From Chitinophagaceae bacterium (lineage in GTDB: Bacteria > Bacteroidota > Bacteroidia > Chitinophagales > UBA10324): a stretch of 64,000 nucleotides of DNA. The stretch is from positions 1 to 64,000 of the forward strand of contig CANJII010000006.1 of NCBI GenBank assembly GCA_947474435.1. Reading direction: 5' to 3'. The notes below the pieces were generated by a model. That model was not told the origin of the DNA, did not search any database, and saw only the letters and a program-made list of their open reading frames with translations. Numbering within the stretch: position 1 is the stretch's first letter; each line of letters opens with the position of its first letter. Below are positions 35,787 through 42,097 of the stretch, piece after piece. The position numbers and the translations under genes are program-made.

Positions 35787-37436
35787 TTAAAACCTAGGGC
35801 AATAAACTTTCTTCGATTCCGGAAATTCTACTGTGATTGAGAATTGCATTTTCTTTTCTTCACCAGGAGCTAATTTTTGCTTCCATAATAATTTTCCTGT
35901 TTCAACATTATAAACAGCACCACCAGCATCATCGAGTGTGATTTTTATTTCAGCATTTGCTGAAATTGGAACTTGCTCTATGATATCCAAACTGATTTCA
36001 GTTGGCTCGGTGTTCTTTACTTTAATTTCATAAGTAACACTCTGACGATATTTTCCACCAATGAATTTTTCTTTTGTAAAATCTTTTAATTTTTCACGGG
36101 TGAGAATCACATTTTTATCACGACCAAGTGATAATCCCATTGTGTCGTTTGTTTGGTTGGCATTGATATAACTCTGTCCGACATAAGCACCCTGAAAAAA
36201 GATATTAGCTGATCCGGGTAATAGATTTAATTTCTCCCAATCGGAAATGTGAGCATTCAAAAAAACATCTTTATCAATTCTTGGAATAGAATAATAATCG
36301 TACGAAGCTTCCAATGCGTAATCACCAATGTTCACCCGATGCACTTCAGAACCGGAAGGAATGGTTGATGATAATTTAATTTCAAATTCAGTTGAAAGTG
36401 TTGATTGAGTGACACTGGTATATGAGGAGGTTGTTTCGCTCTCTTTGTATTTTTTATTCGCACCGGTAACCACTACTTCCTGCATTGAAATGGGTGCTGA
36501 TGGTGCGTATTCATTTTTCATCCCTCTGTTTTTATCATAATCATTTAAATATTCTAAAGAGACATTGTTTCCATAATAATAATCCATAAACCAGGTAGAA
36601 AATACCGGACCTGCTGCGCCTGCGGTTGGGTTTCCGGTAGAGAGTTTGAGTTTTATGTCTTTCCAATCTTCGCCTGTTGTTTGCCAGATAGCAGCTTTGT
36701 AGTTGAGTGTGATAGGCGCATTTACTTTATCTGCGCGCACATCGTATTCAGGAGTCCAGCCGGCATTGTTCACTAAGTAAGTAATATAAAATTTTGAATT
36801 GATTGGTTTATCAGAAGTAACCTGCACCCATATCTCACCCGATGGTGCAGATTTTTTTTGCTGGAAATCATAAAGCTGCTGATTCAGTCGTGTTTTAATT
36901 TCATTCAGTTTTTTTTCTTTATGCTCCGCATCCATCCATTTCTCTTTTAAGCCCCACTCTTTTTCGGTCATAAAATCGTAGTACTGTTTCACGGCTTCGA
37001 AATTCAAACCTGTGTTTGCTCCCGTGGTTTTTTTATTCTCGTCGAGCATTGACTGCTGCATAAGAATTAATTCTTTTTTCTTGCTGATTATTTCCAAATC
37101 AAGATTCACAGATTCTAATGAATCGTTCCACATTTTTGTTTCAGCAGAAAGCTCTTTCAGGTCCATGTAATTCAATTTGAATTGCACCGATTGAATAATC
37201 AATTTATCGTCAGAAGAAATATTTATGGTTTGTTGATTCAGATTGGTTGGAAGATTGGTAAATACTACATCCGAATTTCCTGCAGCAAGTGTTACACTTG
37301 CTGTCCGGTTTAGTTCTGCACCAGATAAATAAACAGTTGCTGATTTTACATCTGATTTGGCTTCCACTTTTTTTTGTGCCTGAGTTGAAACAGAAATTGT
37401 ACCCAACACAACACTTAGAATTAATTTTTGTATCAT
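35787..37436 (-). CDS. Mucoidy inhibitor MuiA-like protein (DUF4140/DUF4139)
   Basis: A signal peptide ending STQAQ. The N-terminal DUF4140 half (about 25-130; VKSATVYLSGAELNRTASVTL) runs into a coiled-coil region (about 95-195), then DUF4139 (about 200-545; YLVNNAGWTPEYDVRAD, LTLNYKA-like, WQTTGEDWKDIKLKLSTGNP, GKLLWKQKLAPGEEKKM). Family members are exported proteins of unclear function, named after a factor affecting mucoid exopolysaccharide. Residues 316-330 carry a short ISMQEVVVTGANKKY insert like the linker of SusC-type TonB-dependent proteins. Probably envelope-associated. Confidence 0.88.
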   Translation of the reverse strand: MIQKLILSVVLGTISVSTQAQKKVEAKSDVKSATVYLSGAELNRTASVTLAAGNSDVVFTNLPTNLNQQTINISSDDKLIIQSVQFKLNYMDLKELSAETKMWNDSLESVNLDLEIISKKKELILMQQSMLDENKKTTGANTGLNFEAVKQYYDFMTEKEWGLKEKWMDAEHKEKKLNEIKTRLNQQLYDFQQKKSAPSGEIWVQVTSDKPINSKFYITYLVNNAGWTPEYDVRADKVNAPITLNYKAAIWQTTGEDWKDIKLKLSTGNPTAGAAGPVFSTWFMDYYYGNNVSLEYLNDYDKNRGMKNEYAPSAPISMQEVVVTGANKKYKESETTSSYTSVTQSTLSTEFEIKLSSTIPSGSEVHRVNIGDYALEASYDYYSIPRIDKDVFLNAHISDWEKLNLLPGSANIFFQGAYVGQSYINANQTNDTMGLSLGRDKNVILTREKLKDFTKEKFIGGKYRQSVTYEIKVKNTEPTEISLDIIEQVPISANAEIKITLDDAGGAVYNVETGKLLWKQKLAPGEEKKMQFSITVEFPESKKVYCPRF

Positions 37437-37505
37437 AAAAAATTTTTGTTAAGAGAAAGTAAAATGCGAATTTCCATAAAATAAATTAGAAAGAATTAAT
37501 TTGAA

Positions 37506-37871
37506 TCAGTATTGGCCGGTAGATAGCATAACCAAGGTGCATGCATTCTCCACCTTAATTCCATTTTCAGTTGCCAGTTTTTCTAATTCAGGATTTTCAG
37601 CACCGGGATTAAAAATAATACGCTTCGGTTTCAGTTGAATCAAATCATTATAATAGCCGGTTTGATTTCTCGCACTAAGGTAAACTGTTACAGTATCTAC
37701 TTTTATTTCAGATGGAATTGAATGAAGAATCGGAGCGCCAATCACATTTCCATCTTTAATTCCAACTAATGTAATCGGGTGATTAAAACTTGATAATTTA
37801 TTAGCTGCGAGAAATGAATATCGGTTCGGATTTGTTGAAGCGCCGAGAACCAAAGTGTGTTTTGAAGTCAT
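37506..37871 (-). CDS. CoA-binding domain protein (YccU-like)
   Basis: A 121-residue Rossmann-type CoA-binding protein: HTLVLGASTNPNRYSFLAANKL at the N-terminus, the FNHPITLVGIKDG strand, the hairpin TVTVYLSARNQTGYYNDLI, and KRIIFNPGAENPELEKLATENGIKVENACTLVML (quoted in part) at the C-terminus. Binds CoA in characterised relatives; physiological role unknown. Cytosolic. Same strand as, but 69 bases upstream of, the MuiA-like gene. Confidence 0.9.
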   Translation of the reverse strand: MTSKHTLVLGASTNPNRYSFLAANKLSSFNHPITLVGIKDGNVIGAPILHSIPSEIKVDTVTVYLSARNQTGYYNDLIQLKPKRIIFNPGAENPELEKLATENGIKVENACTLVMLSTGQY

Positions 37872-37987
37872 AGAGGCGAATTATGTAAAGGGGTAGCCAT
37901 TTTATTATTTGAACTTAACCATAACTGATGATAACTTACCAAAAACTGAAAGCGTAAAGAACCTCGAACCAAAACCCACTTTTCAAT

Positions 37988-38284
37988 TTGATGGATATTT
38001 CTACAAACCCTGAACGCATTGCAAGAGAAATAATTCCAAACCTTCGATGTATCAATTCTGAAGTGTTGGATTGCATTGAAGCTTGCCTGCAGAGAAAATT
38101 GTCGTTGCAGAGAGCAGCACAGATGTCTCACAATTTTTACACGAAAGCCAAAATTGTTTTTGTCACGGAAGAAGGAATCAAGGAAGTGATAACGACTATT
38201 TGGGCGGCAACCGATAACAACATTATTCTGAAAGGTGGAATCAGTATTCCCGTTTGCTGTATTAAAGAAGTGGTGTTGAATTAA
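37988..38284 (+). CDS. Conserved-looking hypothetical protein (98 aa)
   Basis: A soluble small protein. The N-terminal helical part has two Cys in CINSEVLDCIEACLQRK. The C-terminal beta part has KIVFVTEEGIKEVITTIWA, NNIILKGGISIPVCCIKEV. The pattern VETTVWA...ILKGG.SIP reads like a known unnamed Bacteroidetes family (from memory). The ATG at 37991 is an alternative start. It stands alone, divergent from the CoA-binding gene and convergent with the PDH E2 gene. Function unknown. Confidence 0.7.
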   Translation: MMDISTNPERIAREIIPNLRCINSEVLDCIEACLQRKLSLQRAAQMSHNFYTKAKIVFVTEEGIKEVITTIWAATDNNIILKGGISIPVCCIKEVVLN

Positions 38285-38306
38285 TCGGTTACTGATAGTC
38301 TGAATT

Positions 38307-39563
38307 TTAAACCAGCATTGTCACCGGGTTCTCCAGGAATTTTTTGAGTGACTGCAAAAATTTTGCGCCCTTCGCTCCATCTACAACGCGATGGTCGCAA
38401 CTCAGTGTAACAGTCATCACATTGGTTGGCTTTACATTTCCCTTCTCATCAAACGCAGGAACAGTTTTTATTTTTCCAACTGCGAGTATGCAGGCATCTG
38501 GAGGATTAATTATCGCTGTGAAATCATCAATATCCATCATTCCTAAATTAGAAATGGTGAAAGTGTTTCCTTCCCAATCAACAGGTTGTAATTTTTTCTC
38601 TTTTGCTTTTGCACCAAATGATTTTGCTTCAGTTGAAATCTGACTGAATGATTTCTGGTCGGCGAATTTTATAACAGGAACCAATAATCCTTCTTCAACG
38701 GCTACAGCCATACCAATATGTATGTGATGATTGTAACGGATTTTATCACCGAGCCACGAAGAATTTACCTGTGGATTTGCACGCAAGGCCAGTGCTGTTG
38801 CTTTGATAACAAAATCGTTGATGGAAATTTTTTCACCGAGGTATTCATTCAATTGTTTTCGCGCATCCATGGATTTATCCATACTGATTTCCATCTTCAG
38901 ATAAAAATGCGGCGCACTGAATTTGCTTTCGGTCAAACGGCGCGCAATGGTTTTACGCATTTGCGAAACAGCAACTTCTTCAAAACTCTCAACGCCATTT
39001 ACGAATGGCTGGACACTTTTTGACTTTCCGGAAGAGAGATAGGCTTCAATGTCTTTCTTAATAATTCTTCCTTCATCACCACTACCTAATACTTGTGAAA
39101 TATTTACACCTGAATCAGCAGCAATTTTTTTTGCTAATGGAGAAGCTTTCACTCTTCCATTTCCTGATGATGCTGGAACTGGAATTTCTTTTGATGAAGT
39201 TGCGACTATTGTTGGAGCACCTACAGTTTCAACTTTAGCAGATTCAACTTTTACTTCAGGTTTAGAAACTGCTACCGGTTCTGCAGTTGAACCTGCTCCT
39301 GCAAGAGCAGCTTTATAATCTTCTCCTTCTTTTCCAATTACTGCAATAACAGTATCAACAGGAATGGCGGCGCCTTTTTCAGCACCGATATAAAGTAAAA
39401 CACCATCCTGAAAACTTTCGAATTCCATTACGGCTTTGTCGGTTTCTATTTCAGCCATCAGGTCGCCGCTCTTTACTTTATCACCAACTTTTTTGTGCCA
39501 CGCCACAATCACTCCTTCGGTCATCGTATCGCTCATGCGGGGCATTCTTATTACTTCAGCCAT
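38307..39563 (-). CDS. pdhC: Pyruvate dehydrogenase complex E2, dihydrolipoamide acetyltransferase
   Basis: The E2 core of the pyruvate dehydrogenase complex, which makes acetyl-CoA. One lipoyl domain (1-80, lipoyl-Lys43 in IETDKAVMEF), an Ala/Pro/Val-rich linker, an E3-binding domain (about 138-176; VKASPLAKKIAADSGV...DEGRIIKKDIEAYL) and the catalytic domain (about 195-418) ending in LSCDHRVVDGAKGAKF with catalytic His391. The METMT-like start MPRMSDTMTEG is typical of PDH rather than 2-oxoglutarate E2. E1 and E3 genes are not adjacent. A CAAAAATA core lies at 39587-39594. Confidence 0.93.
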   Translation of the reverse strand: MAEVIRMPRMSDTMTEGVIVAWHKKVGDKVKSGDLMAEIETDKAVMEFESFQDGVLLYIGAEKGAAIPVDTVIAVIGKEGEDYKAALAGAGSTAEPVAVSKPEVKVESAKVETVGAPTIVATSSKEIPVPASSGNGRVKASPLAKKIAADSGVNISQVLGSGDEGRIIKKDIEAYLSSGKSKSVQPFVNGVESFEEVAVSQMRKTIARRLTESKFSAPHFYLKMEISMDKSMDARKQLNEYLGEKISINDFVIKATALALRANPQVNSSWLGDKIRYNHHIHIGMAVAVEEGLLVPVIKFADQKSFSQISTEAKSFGAKAKEKKLQPVDWEGNTFTISNLGMMDIDDFTAIINPPDACILAVGKIKTVPAFDEKGNVKPTNVMTVTLSCDHRVVDGAKGAKFLQSLKKFLENPVTMLV

Positions 39564-39615
39564 AATTAGATTTGTTATTCGAGGGTCAAAAATAATTGCA
39601 AAAAGGAATTACCAA

Positions 39616-41388
39616 TCAGAAATCGGCTTCGAGTTTTAAATCGTCTCGCAACTGCCTGAGCATTGGATTTTTTTTAACCATGTGTTCAAACTTTTCTGAT
39701 GGTGTGTAAGGTCGTTTTTTGTTATCAGCTTTTGCGCGTTCAGTATCCACTCTTACAGTGAGTTCAATAACTTTTTTCTGCAATTGCTGCTGTAAAAACG
39801 CAACCATCATTTCCTGTTCATCCAGCAATAATTGCTTGTGGCTTTGTGTGCCAACCACTATTAAAACTGTTCGCTTGTTTTCTAAAACAGGAGGATAAAT
39901 TTTCAATATTTCAGAAACCGAAAAATTTCTTTCGGCCTGTAATTTCTCCAAGTACTTGCTGAAAGCATATTTTAATTTCTCTTCATCTAATTCTTCGCCT
40001 ATAATTTTTTCAGCAACTTTTCCATTTACAATTTCAGGTTTTTCATTTTCAACTGTTGCTTTTAAATCGCTCAGTGTTGGCATTTTGAAACCTGTGCCGG
40101 CAGCTGCTCCTGTGTATGTTGGTTTTATTGATGATGGTGTGGAGGCGGATGAACCCGGGTTATATTTTTCTTCTTTTTCAGTTACAATAGTTGGTGAAGA
40201 AACTGGTTTTGAAATTTCTTCTTTCTTTAAAGTTACGGACTCAGTTTTTTTTTTACTCTCAGAAATTTCTTCTCCTGATTGAACAAATTTAACGGTGCGA
40301 AACAGGTAGCACAATTTCATCATCGCCAACTCAACACACAATCTTTTATTGCGACTGGTGCGATATTGAATTTCAGATTCGTTTATGATGTTAAGACCAT
40401 TCAATAAAAAGGAAACAGGTGTGTAAGCAGATTGTTCAGCATAACGATTCCGCAAGTTGGCAGAAGCTTCAAGTAACTGTAAAGTTTCTTTGTCCTTGCT
40501 CACTAACAAACTGCGTAGGTGCGATGCGAGTCCACTTAAAAAATTATCGCCTTCAAAACCTTTTGCTAAAATTTCATTGTAAGTCAGCAGGCAATCTGTA
40601 ACACTTTCCTGCAAAAAATAATCGGTGAAGCGAAAGAAGTAATCGTAATCCAGAATATTCAGATTGGTGAGAACCGATTGATAAGTAATATTTCCATCAG
40701 TGAAAATACTGATGCGGTCGAACATGCTGAGTGCATCGCGCAATGCGCCATCTGATTTTTGCGCGATGATGTGAAGTGCATCAGGTTCGGTTTTTATTTC
40801 TTCTTTCTTTGCAATGTTTAATAAATAATCTGCTGTGTCTTCGGTTCTTATCCGATTGAAATCAAAAATCTGACAACGCGATAATATGGTCGGAATGATT
40901 TTGTGTTTCTCGGTAGTAGCGAGAATAAAAATGGCGTAAGGCGGTGGTTCCTCCAGTGTTTTCAGAAATGCATTGAATGCCTGATTCGAAAGCATGTGAA
41001 CCTCATCAATGATGTAAATTTTTTTCTTTCCGGTTTGTGGTGCATATCGAACCTGTTCAATCAAAGCACGGATATCTTCCACACTGTTGTTCGATGCCGC
41101 ATCCAGTTCATGCACATTAAAAGTTGCATTCTGATTAAATGATTTACAACTCTCGCATTCGTTACACGCTTCAATGTCTTTCGAAATATTTTCGCAGTTA
41201 ATAACTTTAGCAAGAATTCTCGCGCAGGTTGTTTTGCCCACTCCGCGCGGACCGCAAAACAAAAATGCCTGCGCCAACTGATTGTTGCGGATTGCATTCT
41301 TTAATGTTTGCGTTACCTGCGGCTGACCAATAACATCTTCGAACCTTGCTGGTCTGTACTTACGCGCTGATACAATGAAATTCTCCAT
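39616..41388 (-). CDS. dnaX: DNA polymerase III subunit gamma/tau
   Basis: An AAA+ clamp-loader ATPase. Walker A GPRGVGKT (46-53), a zinc cluster C65/C75/C78/C81, Walker B region YIIDEVHML (125-133), sensor-1 LATTEKHKIIPTILSRC with SRC (170-172) all present. The collar domain ends near residue 365, followed by a low-complexity linker and the tau-specific C-terminal region (about 450-590; the VGTQSHKQLLLDEQEMMVAFLQQQL region) that contacts polymerase and helicase. A ten-A run at codons 379-382 marks a possible gamma/tau frameshift site. A CAAATATA (-7 type) lies at 41396-41403. Confidence 0.95.
   Translation of the reverse strand: MENFIVSARKYRPARFEDVIGQPQVTQTLKNAIRNNQLAQAFLFCGPRGVGKTTCARILAKVINCENISKDIEACNECESCKSFNQNATFNVHELDAASNNSVEDIRALIEQVRYAPQTGKKKIYIIDEVHMLSNQAFNAFLKTLEEPPPYAIFILATTEKHKIIPTILSRCQIFDFNRIRTEDTADYLLNIAKKEEIKTEPDALHIIAQKSDGALRDALSMFDRISIFTDGNITYQSVLTNLNILDYDYFFRFTDYFLQESVTDCLLTYNEILAKGFEGDNFLSGLASHLRSLLVSKDKETLQLLEASANLRNRYAEQSAYTPVSFLLNGLNIINESEIQYRTSRNKRLCVELAMMKLCYLFRTVKFVQSGEEISESKKKTESVTLKKEEISKPVSSPTIVTEKEEKYNPGSSASTPSSIKPTYTGAAAGTGFKMPTLSDLKATVENEKPEIVNGKVAEKIIGEELDEEKLKYAFSKYLEKLQAERNFSVSEILKIYPPVLENKRTVLIVVGTQSHKQLLLDEQEMMVAFLQQQLQKKVIELTVRVDTERAKADNKKRPYTPSEKFEHMVKKNPMLRQLRDDLKLEADF
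40245..40254 (-). other. Ten-A slippery run in dnaX at the collar/tau junction
   Basis: On the coding strand AGT, ten As, CTGAG. The zero frame reads Ser-Lys-Lys-Lys-Thr-Glu (residues 378-383). A -1 shift reads AAC then TGA stop, and a +1 shift reads CTG AGT CCG then TAA stop, so either slip yields a protein of about 382-384 residues with domains I-III only. An AGGAGA lies 16 bases upstream. Confidence 0.5.
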
Positions 41389-41440
41389 CCGGAAACAAAT
41401 ATAACCGTGCTATTGATTGCTGAATGAATTGTGGAAAAAA

Positions 41441-42055
41441 TTAGGAGGAATATTTAATTCTTTTATGCCTTTCAAAGAACCCCCCAATAAAACTTAATAG
41501 TGATAATGCTTTTAAACTATTTAGCTCTGTACCAAAAGTTGTATCAGAACCATGCATAACACCATGTCTGTTTAATATTAACCCTTGCATTTCTTCTTTA
41601 TAAAATTTTTTATCAATTGAATTTATTTCTGTTATTAATGAAAGTAATATTTTCAGATGCTCAGGTGTTTGATTTAGTTCTATTATTTTTTTTAGTTCTA
41701 TCTTTTTTCCTTTTGACTTTTTATAAAGCTGTTCTTTACAAATTCCATCTGATTGAATTAAAAAGAGGGAAGTTGAAGCAAAAAATAATTTTTTACGATG
41801 CGCTTCAAATGCTTCAGATAAAATTAAACTTCTTTCAGGGTAGTAATGAATCAAATTTTTCTTGGTAGTATTTAAGTTTTTTTTGAAATGCTTTTTCATT
41901 AACTCATCTACCAATATTTTTTTATTTTTCTGAAGAAAATTGTTTGCAAGAAAAATATCATTCAATGTTAAATCTTCAGAGATATACCATCCGATTTCAG
42001 ATAAAGGTTTTAGTGCTTTAGTAAACAGTTCGATATGATTTATTTTATCATGCAT
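41441..42055 (-). CDS. HEPN-like protein (RX4H motif), partner of the helicase/nuclease
   Basis: A 204-residue, largely alpha-helical protein with no signal peptide. The C-terminal part holds NRHGVMHGSDTTFGTELNSLKAL, quoted in two parts: NRHGVMHG at 162-169 gives R163-x4-H168, the catalytic signature of HEPN ribonucleases, with a polar residue (H164) directly after the Arg as is usual. The Tyr/Phe-Gly-Thr...NSLKAL continuation is common in HEPN-like families. HEPN proteins often act as RNases in defence and toxin-antitoxin systems. It lies 42 bases downstream of the helicase gene on the same strand, so the two are probably one operon. Exact family and toxicity are inferred. Confidence 0.65.
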   Translation of the reverse strand: MHDKINHIELFTKALKPLSEIGWYISEDLTLNDIFLANNFLQKNKKILVDELMKKHFKKNLNTTKKNLIHYYPERSLILSEAFEAHRKKLFFASTSLFLIQSDGICKEQLYKKSKGKKIELKKIIELNQTPEHLKILLSLITEINSIDKKFYKEEMQGLILNRHGVMHGSDTTFGTELNSLKALSLLSFIGGFFERHKRIKYSS

Positions 42056-42097
42056 TTTCTGTTTGATTTTATTCCGACTTCTTATTTGATGGTTGAG

